The position numbers and the translations under genes were made by a program. DNA of 64,000 nt from Aquimarina atlantica. Its GTDB lineage: Bacteria; Bacteroidota; Bacteroidia; Flavobacteriales; Flavobacteriaceae. Below the pieces are notes generated by a model, which was not told the DNA's origin, searched no databases, and was given only the letters and a program-made list of their open reading frames with translations. Of the stretch, positions 15,061-23,820 are shown in pieces. Within the stretch, counting starts at the first letter, position 1, and each line of letters opens with the position of its first letter. Where the stretch lies: NCBI RefSeq assembly GCF_000626715.1, contig NZ_AQRA01000005.1, positions 452,441 through 516,440 on the forward strand, written 5' to 3'.

Positions 15061-16905
15061 CTAACTTTTCAGTTTTTCATTCAGATTAACTATGAAGTCG
15101 TGATAAGCTTTATATTTATTTTTTGCATCTTCTTTATTTAGTTTACTAATATCACTAAGTATTCCGTTTACCAATATTCCCTTTAATTCCTTTACATTTA
15201 TCTTTCCTTGTAGGTTTTTATTTTTGGTTTCAATTTGTTTTATTACTGGCTTTTTATCGTCCAATTCTATTTCAACATTATAGTTTTTACTTATTTCCGA
15301 AATAATGTAGTTAATAGGGTACAAATCTTCAAGTGTTGAAGCTTTATTTGTTTTAGAAATGTCATTAATTTCAAAAGTGTTTTTAGTGTTAAAAGACTTG
15401 CTTTCTTTTTTTACTTGCTCCTTAATTCTTACCCCATCAGAATCAGAGTCCACAACTACAAAACCTTTAACAAGGCGTCCTTCCATAAATTTCACATAAG
15501 TTGATATTTTTTCTACTCCATCAGCTGATAAAGTCCCTATTCTTACAGGTTTTATATCTCTCTGATATTTCTTTAGAAATCCATCAAACAAATCCTTATC
15601 AGTTTTTCCTTCAAAAATTAGCATATTAGGCTGGATATGTTCATATACAGAAGTTCCCAAAGCTTCATATATGACCTCTTCTTCATAAGGGTTGTCTTTT
15701 TCAATTTGTTTTATTGATGTTAAAGACTTCTCTTTTGATACTTTGAAGTGTCTATCTAAATTTAGCTTATCAACCATATAAATTGAATGGGATGCTATAA
15801 AAACTATATTTGATAATGCAATTTTCAATAATTCTTCTCTCAAATATTTGACACCACTTGGATGCAGATGAATTTCAGGTTCATCTAATAGAATAATCTT
15901 GTTTTTAATTTTTTCGGTATTGCTTTCAATAGATAAATTTAGAAGTATAGAAATAAACTGTTGAAAACCTTCACTTCTTTGTTCCATTTTATATTTGGGA
16001 AGTGTATCATCCTTGTCCTCGACCATAACTGAACACAACATATTTTCTATTTCTATAAAGATATTAATCTTGTGTTCAGGCCATCTTTCGTTTATGTAGT
16101 TTGTAATTGAAGTAGAAAGTTCTTGTTTTAATTGTGCTCTTTCTTCGATGTCATCTTTTATTAAATCAATCCTTTTCTCTATATCAGTTATCCCTGAAAT
16201 ATTAAAAATATTCCTTAACGGTAATGATGTACTTGGATTAGTGGAAAAAGCATTTAAGTCTATGGATTTATTGACAAGAAATTCACTTGAAGGTCTCCAA
16301 ATTATAGGCATTGGTGTATTGTGAGTCACATTGTCCAACATTTTTTCTTCTAAGTGAGATTCAATCTTTGATTTCGTTAATAGAGTATATGTAGGACCTA
16401 AAAGTGACTTAATATTATCCTTTGTCAAAGATTCTTTCTCTTTATACTTATCGGTTATTAAGTGAAATGAAGAATCTGAACTATTATAAACATATTTAGA
16501 GAACTCCTTGTCATCATTTATCCATATATGTAGATAATCTTTTCTGTCATTATCAGAGTTTATTTTTGTGTGTCTTTGAATTTTGTAAGGATTAATTCTC
16601 GAGTGTAAAACTTTGGGTATTCCAAAATTGTCAAATTGCTTTCTGTAATGTTCAAAATTGTCAAATTTTAAATTGAGACTTATTTGTATGGACTCTTCTT
16701 TTTTCTTTGCTTTTTTGTTACAGTCTGTTTGATAGTCAAAATTAGCATCCTCATTCAGTAAAGAGATTGCTTTGAGAATATTGCTTTTACCCGATTCATT
16801 CTTACCTAAAAATATTTGACATTTTTTATTAGAGATTTTAGTAATCGGTATTACTAAACTTTCAATACTTCTATAGTTCTCTATTTCTATACTTTCTATC
16901 TTCAT
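15061..16905 (-). CDS. OLD-family ATPase with C-terminal Toprim nuclease domain
   Basis: The 614-residue protein has a complete ABC-type ATPase: Walker A GKNESGKSN (34-42), signature-like RSEGFQQF (310-317), Walker B IILLDEPEIHLHP (337-349) and switch His in ASHS (371-374). A Toprim domain follows with the acidic residues of FEGKTD (431-436) and DSDSDG (486-491), so both activities look intact. OLD proteins act in phage defence alone or with partners (for example GajA of Gabija; AriA of PARIS is a related ATPase). Here the partner downstream is a HEPN ribonuclease and not a helicase. The ATG at 16905 gives the standard MKIESIEIENYRSIE start. Confidence 0.88.
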   Translation of the reverse strand: MKIESIEIENYRSIESLVIPITKISNKKCQIFLGKNESGKSNILKAISLLNEDANFDYQTDCNKKAKKKEESIQISLNLKFDNFEHYRKQFDNFGIPKVLHSRINPYKIQRHTKINSDNDRKDYLHIWINDDKEFSKYVYNSSDSSFHLITDKYKEKESLTKDNIKSLLGPTYTLLTKSKIESHLEEKMLDNVTHNTPMPIIWRPSSEFLVNKSIDLNAFSTNPSTSLPLRNIFNISGITDIEKRIDLIKDDIEERAQLKQELSTSITNYINERWPEHKINIFIEIENMLCSVMVEDKDDTLPKYKMEQRSEGFQQFISILLNLSIESNTEKIKNKIILLDEPEIHLHPSGVKYLREELLKIALSNIVFIASHSIYMVDKLNLDRHFKVSKEKSLTSIKQIEKDNPYEEEVIYEALGTSVYEHIQPNMLIFEGKTDKDLFDGFLKKYQRDIKPVRIGTLSADGVEKISTYVKFMEGRLVKGFVVVDSDSDGVRIKEQVKKESKSFNTKNTFEINDISKTNKASTLEDLYPINYIISEISKNYNVEIELDDKKPVIKQIETKNKNLQGKINVKELKGILVNGILSDISKLNKEDAKNKYKAYHDFIVNLNEKLKS

Positions 16906-16923
16906 TTTGTCTAATTGTGGCTA

Positions 16924-17035
16924 ACAAACGGGTTTAAATATGTGTAAACGTTTGTATTTTTTAACCCCCTAAAACTACTGCTACCTTTTTTATTACGGTT
17001 ACGGGAAACCACATGGTGGATGAGAAAGTTTTTTG
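16924..17035. repeat. Inverted repeat and R repeat fragment (copy 6) upstream of the OLD gene
   Basis: ACAAACG (16924-16930) and CGTTTGT (16949-16955) form an inverted repeat 19 bases upstream of the OLD start codon; it could be an operator or a recombination-site arm. Next to it, 16961-17035 resembles the R repeat (TTAACCCCCTAAAACTACTG, then TACCTTTTT) and then a TTACGGGAAACC segment also found at 5987. Together with 17106-17206 this accounts for the 343-base gap before the next gene. Confidence 0.5.
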
Positions 17036-17105
17036 TATAGGATCTAGGTTTTGGGTTTGGGGTGTGAGGTATCGGGTATCAGGTTTGAGGTTTTAGGTGT
17101 TAGGC

Positions 17106-17206
17106 GTACCCTTCGGCTACGCTCAGGGTACGATATGGTTCAGGGTACGGATATGAATCATCAAAACATGCACTCTTCACGTACCCTGAGCGTAGTCGAA
17201 GGGTAC
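17106..17206. repeat. Dispersed repeat forming a 26-base inverted pair
   Basis: The arm at 17106-17131 (opening GTACCCTTCGGCTACGC) is the reverse complement of 17181-17206 at 25 of 26 positions, with a 49-base loop. It is a member of the family found near 6040, 7220, 13173, 19412 and 28582. Confidence 0.8.
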
Positions 17207-17248
17207 AGGAAGGGTAACAACGTAGTAAGCGAGGAAGTTAAAAAAAGT

Positions 17249-18739
17249 TTAGGATCGTTGATGTACCAGTTCTAAAGTGGTTTCGTATAATGGGGTGCCT
17301 TCGACTTTGGTCTTTATCCAGGCATAAAAACTCATATCAAAAATATCTTCGTCCTGGGGGGTAGGAGTGGTGAGTGTGGTATACATCTTATCCTTAAATG
17401 CTGCCGTAGTGGCGACCTCTGGTTTATGGTAGTAGGTAATCGCTAGTTTTAAGAATTCTGATGCCCGCGTTTCTTTATTGCTCTTAAGATAAGTGCCGTG
17501 TTTCTTTTTAAAACTGTTGACCCTGGATTCTACAATATCGATATGATCCAACTCTATACGCAACAGGATCTCGATCAGGTTTTTCTTAATTACCCAGGCA
17601 AGTCCCGCTTTTTCGGTATACCAGTGATCACTATGATAAAAATCATTAAGAATACCCAGGGCTTCTTTACACTGTTGTTGCTGAAAATAATATACGATAT
17701 GACTTAGCTTAAGATCCAGGATATAGGCAATCTGGTCTTTGTATTTCTCATAATCAAAAGTATCTAAGATCATAATAGCATCTTTTGCCCGGCCTGTATA
17801 GTTAAGATTAAGCGAGTGTAGTAAGGTGTATTGCGGAAAAAACCGCTTGTAATACTTGTCCTGGTGTTTTTTCATCTGCTCGTGCATAAGGACCAGGTAC
17901 TGCTGCGAGGTGGTAAACTCTTTACTTCTAAAATAAGAATTGGCTACATAATACAAGATTTGGATATGGTAAAAAAGGTGTTTGTCGATTACATCTTCTT
18001 TGGTGTCTATCTGTGTATAGACTTCTTCTACAAAAGGCAGTATAGCACGATAATCCCTGGTGATATGAGCCGTTTGGTTTGTAATCTCAAGGATCTTAAA
18101 TAAGGATCGAAACGTAAGGTCTTGTGTAATCGATAACCCGAATTTGGATAAGGTGTTTTTTATAATCGGTACAGCATCTCTTCGTTGTTTCATGAGTTCG
18201 TGCTGTACGGTGGCATAAAACAGGTTTAGGTTTTCTTCTTGCTGTAGTGATTTTTTATTACTCCTGAAATTAGCAAATAATGTCTCTATTGCTATCCCAC
18301 GATTAAGATGAGCATATTGGATCTGGGTGTAATAAATCTCGTTTAGAATACTGAAAAGTGCATAAGTTTTGGCCTTTTGCTCTGCTTTGGCAATGGTCTT
18401 AAAAGCAATTTTATATTGTTTTTGCTCAAAGAAACTCCTGCTGGCTCTAAGGAGCTTAAGAGTTTCCATCTCTTCTGAAGTTTCTTCCTCAAAACTTTTG
18501 GCAGCAATAAAATCAATGAGCGTGTCATGCAGTCTTTTACATAGGGCGTGATACGCACCCTTGGCTCTTTTGCCATAAATCTGGATATCGAGGTCTTTAA
18601 CCATTGATGTGGTATCCAAAAGCTTAAACAACTGTATGTTTTTGGTATCGTTTCTTTTATTCTTTTGCCGCAATATCGCAATGAAATTTCGCTTCGATTC
18701 GTCAGATAAGGTGTGGATTATAGAAGAAATAACATGCAT
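17249..18739 (-). CDS. Cytosolic helical-repeat (TPR-like) protein of unknown function
   Basis: The 496-residue protein has no signal or membrane segment and consists of successive amphipathic helix pairs, for example RSFFEQKQYKIAFKTIAKAE, ILYYVANSYFRSKEFTTSQQ and VYYFQQQQCKEALGILNDFY. Their spacing fits TPR-like solenoids. The N-terminus LSDESKRNFIAILRQKNKRN is a basic helical segment. It looks like a conserved Flavobacteriaceae protein whose role is not known to me. It is a single gene, divergent from the YiaA/B-type gene on the other strand. Confidence 0.7.
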   Translation of the reverse strand: MHVISSIIHTLSDESKRNFIAILRQKNKRNDTKNIQLFKLLDTTSMVKDLDIQIYGKRAKGAYHALCKRLHDTLIDFIAAKSFEEETSEEMETLKLLRASRSFFEQKQYKIAFKTIAKAEQKAKTYALFSILNEIYYTQIQYAHLNRGIAIETLFANFRSNKKSLQQEENLNLFYATVQHELMKQRRDAVPIIKNTLSKFGLSITQDLTFRSLFKILEITNQTAHITRDYRAILPFVEEVYTQIDTKEDVIDKHLFYHIQILYYVANSYFRSKEFTTSQQYLVLMHEQMKKHQDKYYKRFFPQYTLLHSLNLNYTGRAKDAIMILDTFDYEKYKDQIAYILDLKLSHIVYYFQQQQCKEALGILNDFYHSDHWYTEKAGLAWVIKKNLIEILLRIELDHIDIVESRVNSFKKKHGTYLKSNKETRASEFLKLAITYYHKPEVATTAAFKDKMYTTLTTPTPQDEDIFDMSFYAWIKTKVEGTPLYETTLELVHQRS

Positions 18740-18918
18740 TGTATCGTAAGTATAATTTTGATAAAGATACTATGAATATTGAAATGATTAGATTATTAAC
18801 ATAAATGTATCGTAAGTTTTTTTGATAAATCGAATTTTATATCAAGGCATATCATCGCACATTTGTCCTGTTCGAATGAACAATTGAATTTTTATTGAAT
18901 CATCAAAATACAATAATT

Positions 18919-19395
18919 ATGAATTACAAATTTAGTAACGATGTATCCGAGGATACCGTAATCGAAAATGTAGAAAAGAAAGAAAACAAAGTATATGACC
19001 AAAAGCCAACGCCGGCTTTTATATCGGCATCATGGTCTGCACTATTTATAGGAATGATATCGTATTGCACCGGATTATGGAATGCAGGGATGGTACTTAA
19101 CGAAAAAGGATACTACTTTACCATCCTGCTATTTGGATTGTTCTCTGCGGTATCTGTACAAAAAAGTGTTAGAGACAGGCTAGAGGGGATCCCTGTTACC
19201 GATATCTATTACGGGATTAGTTGGTTTACCACGCTTACCTCTATTTTATTGCTGATTATCGGTTTATGGAATGCCGACCTGGAGCTTAGTGAAAAAGGGT
19301 TTTATGGGATGTCTTTTACCTTAAGTTTATTTGCTGCCATTGCGGTACAGAAGAATACCAGAGATAAAAAGTTTATCGAAAACAGCGAAGAGTAA
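18919..19395 (+). CDS. YiaA/YiaB-family inner membrane protein
   Basis: From the ATG at 18919 the product has 158 residues (a longer frame starts with a TTG at 18895). After a hydrophilic N-terminus there are two copies of the YiaA/B two-helix domain: [21 protein letters not shown] with the [20 protein letters not shown] half, then [20 protein letters not shown] with [20 protein letters not shown]. Each copy ends in a VQK-x-x-RD motif. The family is a small integral membrane protein of unknown function. It is divergently transcribed from the helical-repeat gene. Confidence 0.85.
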   Translation: MNYKFSNDVSEDTVIENVEKKENKVYDQKPTPAFISASWSALFIGMISYCTGLWNAGMVLNEKGYYFTILLFGLFSAVSVQKSVRDRLEGIPVTDIYYGISWFTTLTSILLLIIGLWNADLELSEKGFYGMSFTLSLFAAIAVQKNTRDKKFIENSEE

Positions 19396-19411
19396 TTAAA
19401 CCCGAATTATC

Positions 19412-19568
19412 AATGACGTTAAGTTAAGGATAAAGTTTAAAAATTTATGTCACATTGAGCTTGTCGAAATGCTTTTCAAAAGTATGTTTTCAAATGTCTT
19501 CGACAGGTTTATCCTGAGTCTATCGAAGGGCTCAGACTGACAATTAAAAGCTTAACTAAACGACATTG
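19412..19568. repeat. Long imperfect hairpin enclosing dispersed repeats
   Basis: ATGACGTTAAGTTAAG near 19413 and CTTAACTAAACGACAT near 19551 are inverted matches at 14 of 16 positions. Between them lie two inverted members of the TCGAAG repeat family (CTTGTCGAAATGC and CTTCGACAGG, then CTATCGAAGGGCTCAG). The whole ~155 bases could fold as one branched hairpin. Confidence 0.6.
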
Positions 19569-19669
19569 CCCGAATTGTGCATTAGCACTTCGATATAAAA
19601 GGTTAACAAAGTGAAATCAAAAGAAGGGGCCTTAGGGGGGCTTGAGGTCTCTTGTTTTGATGATTAAAG

Positions 19670-19700
19670 AAGACAGCCGTGTGGCTGCGGCTGTCTTTTT
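19670..19700 (+). terminator. Rho-independent terminator
   Basis: AAGACAGCCG (19670-19679) pairs with CGGCTGTCTT (19688-19697), followed by TTTTTATT. It lies 275 bases beyond the YiaA/B gene and 52 bases before the next gene, so it may end that long transcript or a short unannotated RNA between 19568 and 19670. Nothing else is recognised in this 356-base gap. Confidence 0.8.
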
Positions 19701-19751
19701 ATTAAAATAGACTACTTAATTATTTATAATTAATCACAAAATTTACCTACG

Positions 19752-20042
19752 ATGAATGTACTATTGAATGAAAAGAGATTGACCATTATTAATCTTGTGA
19801 TCGTATCATATTTTGTAGCACTATATCTAGTTAATTTGTTTACAATAGATTTTGTTTTGGTAGGTGTATTTAGAGAGTTACTCACTATTCCTTTTCTAAT
19901 TGGTCAAATAGTGTTTTTGCTATTTGATATACTCTTTCTAATAAAACAAAAAAGGATTCGTGTTTTTACTCTGTTTAGTGTTGTTTTATTAATTACCAGC
20001 ACTTTTATTACTATCGGAAGCTTCTTCTTAAGTACGCTGTAG
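19752..20042 (+). CDS. Small three-helix membrane protein
   Basis: The 96-residue protein has three membrane helices (about 11-31, 43-65 and 73-95) and a short basic loop IKQKRIRVF. No family is recognised. It lies 47 bases upstream of the DUF2157 membrane protein gene on the same strand, so the two are likely co-transcribed. It follows the terminator at 19670-19700, so it begins a new transcription unit. Confidence 0.65.
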   Translation: MNVLLNEKRLTIINLVIVSYFVALYLVNLFTIDFVLVGVFRELLTIPFLIGQIVFLLFDILFLIKQKRIRVFTLFSVVLLITSTFITIGSFFLSTL

Positions 20043-20089
20043 ACAAATCTATAATTATATCAAGCACTTTTAATTAATAATCATGTATT

Positions 20090-21370
20090 ATGAGTTCAAA
20101 ATTTAATAAAGAGCTGCAAACACTGGTAGGGGATAAGATCATTTCTCCCGAGTTGGCAGATAAAATAGAGCAATATTATGCTACCAAAGATGTAGGAAAG
20201 CCAAATAAGCTATTTATGATCTTTGGGATTTTTGGAGCGTTATTAGTGGGGTCTGGTATTATTTTAATGCTGGCACACAATTGGGATGATTTTTCGAGAT
20301 TAACAAAAACAATCTTAGCATTTGGACCTCTGTTATTGGGGCAGATCTTGACAGGGTTTTCAATACTAAAAGATAAAAGCATCACCTGGAAAGAGGCTTC
20401 GGGGACTTTTCTCTTTTTTGCAGTGGGAGCCTGTATGGCACTGGTAAGCCAGATCTATAACATCCCGGGAGAATTAGGTTCTTTTTTGCTTACCTGGATT
20501 ATCCTTTGTTTGCCATTGGTATACCTGTTACGATCACATGCGGTAGCTTTACTTACTATACTATTAAGTACATACTACGCTGTAGAGGTTGGATTATGGA
20601 ACTATAGAAATACAGAAACTCCCTGGTTGTATATTGCGTTTATAGGAGCTATGCTACCATATTACTACAGGCTTATCACAACAAATACGACCAGTAATAC
20701 GGTTACTATTTTTACCTGGATTTTACCGGTAAGTATCGCAATTGCATTAAGTGCATTTATCGGTCGTAGCGAAGATCTTGGTTTTGTGATGTATATCACT
20801 ATGTTTGGCTTCTTATATACGATAGGGAGACTTCCTGTATTTAAAGAGTTACGAACACTTAGAAATGGTTTTTTGATCATTGGCTCACTAGGGACTGTGG
20901 TATCACTAATGATCTTTTCGTTTCGTTGGATATGGGACGAACTCCCGGATACATTTACTTATGATACCCAGGAGCTTTATACAACAGTAGTAATAGTCGT
21001 ATTGAGTATCTCTGTGTTGGGATATGCCATTATAAAAAAGGGAATACGAGCTGTTAATCTGTTTCAGGTGGCTTTTGTGATCTTCTTATTGGTGTATTTC
21101 TTACTGCAGGATACGGGCGTTTTACCGGTTGTCTTAATGAATGCATTAGTGTTTGCCCTGGGCATGTCTGCCATAAAGATCGGAGCAGATAAATTTAACT
21201 TCGGGATCCTTAACTATGGATTATTGATCATTTCGATTCTGATCATTTGCAGGTTTTTTGATACCGGAATGAGCTTTGTTGTTAGAGGAATTTTATTTGT
21301 GATGGTAGGAGCAGGATTCTTTTTAACCAATTATATCATGCTAAAAAAACAACAACGTATTAAGAAGTAA
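20090..21370 (+). CDS. DUF2157 multi-spanning membrane protein
   Basis: The 426-residue protein starts with a soluble segment (LQTLVGDKIISPELADKIEQYY) and then has about eleven membrane helices. The opening is characteristic of DUF2157 proteins, as is the stretch LFMIFGIFGALLVGSGIILM followed by AHNWDDFSRLTKTILAFGPL. The role is unknown; in Bacteroidota the gene commonly precedes a GDYXXLXY-family protein gene, as here. The next gene on the same strand begins 123 bases on, with a small dispersed repeat between. Confidence 0.85.
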   Translation: MSSKFNKELQTLVGDKIISPELADKIEQYYATKDVGKPNKLFMIFGIFGALLVGSGIILMLAHNWDDFSRLTKTILAFGPLLLGQILTGFSILKDKSITWKEASGTFLFFAVGACMALVSQIYNIPGELGSFLLTWIILCLPLVYLLRSHAVALLTILLSTYYAVEVGLWNYRNTETPWLYIAFIGAMLPYYYRLITTNTTSNTVTIFTWILPVSIAIALSAFIGRSEDLGFVMYITMFGFLYTIGRLPVFKELRTLRNGFLIIGSLGTVVSLMIFSFRWIWDELPDTFTYDTQELYTTVVIVVLSISVLGYAIIKKGIRAVNLFQVAFVIFLLVYFLLQDTGVLPVVLMNALVFALGMSAIKIGADKFNFGILNYGLLIISILIICRFFDTGMSFVVRGILFVMVGAGFFLTNYIMLKKQQRIKK

Positions 21371-21427
21371 TTTGATGATATACTCTAACATAAATAATGT
21401 AATGTCTATTTAATTAGGCTTTTAATT

Positions 21428-21464
21428 GTTAGTCTGAGTCTATCGAAGGGCTCAGTGTGACAAG
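21428..21464. repeat. Short dispersed repeat between DUF2157 and GDYXXLXY genes
   Basis: AGTCTGAGTCTATCGAAGGG followed by CTCAGTGTGACA is one arm of the dispersed family, matching 19519-19550 closely. It sits inside a probable operon. Confidence 0.65.
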
Positions 21465-21493
21465 AGATATTAAAAACAATAAAAAAAGAACAG

Positions 21494-22039
21494 ATGAAAC
21501 CGATTTATTTTATAGTATTTGTAATCCTGGCCGTAGTACAAATTGGTACTCCGCTAAAGATGATTTTTGATAAGGAGGATATCCTGATTTCGGGTACAGC
21601 TTATAAATTTAAAACCATGCCGATTGATCCTACAGATCCGTTTAGAGGAAAATATATTAGGCTTCAGTTTGAAATGGACTCTTTTGCAACATCAGATACT
21701 ACTTATGTGTATGGAGATAAGGTACGAGTGTATATAGAAAATGATGATGAAGGCTTTGCAAAAGTTGCTGGAGTAAGCAAGGAGTCTCTTGATATTGGTG
21801 GCGATTATGTTATGGCCAAAGTAACGAATACGTACAACAATAAAATCATGTTCGAACTCCCGTTTGATAGATTTTATATGGAAGAAACCAAAGCATACGA
21901 TGCAGAAAAAGCCTATAGAGATATGAATAGAAATAATAAAAAAGATGATGTCTATGCCCTGGTATATATTAAGGATGGCGCATCGGTTTTAAAAGATGTA
22001 ATTATCGAAGGGATACCAATACAGGAATATGTAGAATGA
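21494..22039 (+). CDS. GDYXXLXY-family membrane-anchored protein
   Basis: The 181-residue protein has one N-terminal membrane helix (about 4-24, FIVFVILAVVQIGTPLKMIF). Next comes the family's conserved block in which Asp-Pro and Arg-Gly-Lys-Tyr (DPTDPFRGKYIRLQF) precede a GGDYVMAKV motif. The family name describes GDY-x-x-L-x-Y, here partly changed. The remainder should face the periplasm. The family habitually follows DUF2157 genes, which supports a shared but unknown envelope role. Confidence 0.8.
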   Translation: MKPIYFIVFVILAVVQIGTPLKMIFDKEDILISGTAYKFKTMPIDPTDPFRGKYIRLQFEMDSFATSDTTYVYGDKVRVYIENDDEGFAKVAGVSKESLDIGGDYVMAKVTNTYNNKIMFELPFDRFYMEETKAYDAEKAYRDMNRNNKKDDVYALVYIKDGASVLKDVIIEGIPIQEYVE

Positions 22040-22197
22040 TAAGTGCAATCTAGATTTAAAGTCTAGCCTTTCTACAAATCAAAAAGTGTTTGACTTTAAA
22101 CAATCTGTCTTTAGAAGTCAATAATTATCGTTGATAGTTAAGTAAATCTAAACATTAAAAGTTGTAATAAAGTATAACCTCAAAGAGAAAACAAATT

Positions 22198-22470
22198 ATG
22201 AATATCATTATTAAACAGATTAAAATTATGGAACGGATGGATCAGCTCATTCGTCTACAAGCTACTGGAACCCCAGAAGATTTTGCGTCTAGTTTAGAGA
22301 TCTCAAAAACCAAACTCTACCGTGTTATCGATATTATGAGAACTTTAAATGCTCCGATAGAGTATGATATTATCTTACAAAGCTTTGTTTATGCTGAAGC
22401 TGTAGGTTTTCGATTCGGGTTTTATCGAAAGAAACAAAAACATAAAAAGTTGAATTCACTTGCTAGATAA
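22198..22470 (+). CDS. Small winged helix-turn-helix protein
   Basis: The 90-residue protein contains a helix-turn-helix at about residues 13-50 (MDQLIRLQATGTPEDFASSL, then EISKTKLYRVIDIMRTLNAP) in the style of DeoR/HTH_11 proteins. A short wing with PIEYDIILQSFVY and a basic tail RKKQKHKKLNSLAR follow. It is probably a DNA-binding regulator or a remnant DNA-binding domain. Its target is unknown; the gene after it encodes a small lipoprotein. Confidence 0.7.
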   Translation: MNIIIKQIKIMERMDQLIRLQATGTPEDFASSLEISKTKLYRVIDIMRTLNAPIEYDIILQSFVYAEAVGFRFGFYRKKQKHKKLNSLAR

Positions 22471-22605
22471 TCGGTAAATCGTAAGAAGTAAAATGAAAGG
22501 TTAAGTAAAGTGAAAAATTATATCCAACACAAATTTTTAATATATCGCCATTAAACCTTTTAGTAATCCTGAAGTCTTATAATTAGAAATCAAAATAGTA
22601 AGGAT

Positions 22606-22950
22606 ATGAAAAGTATAATGAAAATAGTGGTGCCGGTTGTATTGTTTGGATTTTTAATGACGTCTTGTGCTACTACGGTACAAGTGCGTCCGGCACGAGG
22701 AGTTGTAGTTGCCAAAGTACATCGCCCTAAAATTATAGTACATAAAAATGTAAACTATTACAGAAGCGGGGGTGTATGGTATATAAAAAAGAATAGAGTG
22801 TATAAACGAGTTAGCGTTCCTGCCGGAGTACGGGTGACTACCTTGCCTAGAGGATATAAAACGGTAAAAGTAAGAGGGGTAAAGTATTATACCTGTAAAG
22901 GAGTATACTACAAGAGATCAGGTAAAAGATATATTGTAGTACATGTATAG
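22606..22950 (+). CDS. Small basic lipoprotein (DUF6515-like)
   Basis: The 114-residue precursor has the lipoprotein signal IVVPVVLFGFLMTSC with Cys21. The mature part is rich in Val, Tyr, Arg and Lys with short repeats such as NYYRSGGVWYIKKNRVYKRV and RGVKYYTCKGVYYKRSGKRY. The pattern VYYxxxGxxYxVV is typical of DUF6515 and related envelope proteins of Bacteroidota. It ends in a shared bidirectional terminator at 22986-23015 and faces the convergent SPOR gene. Confidence 0.7.
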   Translation: MKSIMKIVVPVVLFGFLMTSCATTVQVRPARGVVVAKVHRPKIIVHKNVNYYRSGGVWYIKKNRVYKRVSVPAGVRVTTLPRGYKTVKVRGVKYYTCKGVYYKRSGKRYIVVHV

Positions 22951-22985
22951 TTGTTGCATTGAGTTGGTTAGTTAGTTTTGATGGG

Positions 22986-23015
22986 GATACCCTGGCATTT
23001 TCACGCCGGGGTATC
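22986..23015. terminator. Bidirectional terminator between convergent genes
   Basis: GATACCCTGGC (22986-22996) pairs with GCCGGGGTATC (23005-23015), 11 pairs with one G-T wobble. It sits between the convergent stop codons at 22950 and 23036. Confidence 0.8.
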
Positions 23016-23035
23016 TGTTATATTAAAACCTGTAA

Positions 23036-23644
23036 TTACCAGGCCTCTTCGATCTGTAGTCGTTCTCCGTTTTGATATGAAGCGATAAAAGCATTTCTAA
23101 ATCCGAGTCGTACCAATTCTCTACGAAATTTTTTGGCTTCATTAAGCGTTTCAAAATTTCCTAAAGCATACTTATTAAATCCTCCGCTTTTAATTTGTCT
23201 GAAATTCACAAAATTCTCAGAATACATAGACAAATCGATACTTTCAAAAGCTCCGATTTGTACAGCATATACCAATTCATCTTGCAAGGAACGACCATTT
23301 CCTACTCCAGTACTATTTGAATCTAACTCCTGATTCATGGATAGGTTTTTAACCGTTTCTGTTAGCTCAGCGATTTTGGTATCCCGTGTAGTCATTTCGG
23401 ATTTGTGTTTTTTCTGGGTAATCATGTTTTCTGGAGTATTAAAATTCATGAAATACACAGTTCCTGCAACGCCTAGTAATGCAATGATACCTAGTATGAT
23501 GGTTGCGATCTTAAACTTTCGAGAGTTTTCTTTTTCGTCTTTTACAGCTTTGTTACGTGCATAATCTACAGCACGTTTAGACTCTTCGGCTTTTTCTATC
23601 TGGTCTTTAAAACCCTGTAATTCTTCGTCTGTTATAAAAGGCAT
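23036..23644 (-). CDS. Single-pass membrane protein with C-terminal SPOR-like domain
   Basis: The 202-residue protein has a cytosolic helical N-terminus, one membrane helix (about 45-67, IATIILGIIALLGVAGTVYF), a coiled-coil stretch (about 78-105) and a C-terminal SPOR-like fold (about 125-200). The last contains YAVQIGAFESIDLSMY and the typical LGNFETLNEAKKFRRELVRL. SPOR domains bind denuded peptidoglycan glycan strands, often at the division site. An excellent promoter (23665-23694) lies 20 bases upstream and no operon partner is seen. Confidence 0.85.
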   Translation of the reverse strand: MPFITDEELQGFKDQIEKAEESKRAVDYARNKAVKDEKENSRKFKIATIILGIIALLGVAGTVYFMNFNTPENMITQKKHKSEMTTRDTKIAELTETVKNLSMNQELDSNSTGVGNGRSLQDELVYAVQIGAFESIDLSMYSENFVNFRQIKSGGFNKYALGNFETLNEAKKFRRELVRLGFRNAFIASYQNGERLQIEEAW

Positions 23645-23664
23645 CTGATTTGTGTTTAGATATT

Positions 23665-23694
23665 CAAATATAATTGATTATTATAAAACTTCAA
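23665..23694 (-). promoter_or_regulatory. Promoter of the SPOR gene
   Basis: On the minus strand TTG (23692-23694), a 19-base spacer and TATATTTG (23665-23672) match the Bacteroidota -33/-7 consensus exactly. This predicts a start about 17 bases before the ATG at 23644. Confidence 0.75.
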
Positions 23695-23820
23695 GGTTTT
23701 GTGAGTTTTAGGAATATTTATATATTGCAAATCTAAAATACTACGGTATAAACGTAAAAATTATAAGGTTATTTAATATATAGATAACATTCATACATAA
23801 ATGTATAGATACCTTTGCTG

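Noticed and set aside
16924..16955. Strict integron attC core at the OLD gene start
   Set aside because: GTTAGCC lies close to a GTTRRRY box but has a mismatch, and the partner box is missing.
17051..17275. 74-codon frame on the plus strand
   Set aside because: Overlaps the repeat pair and the end of a solid gene on the other strand.
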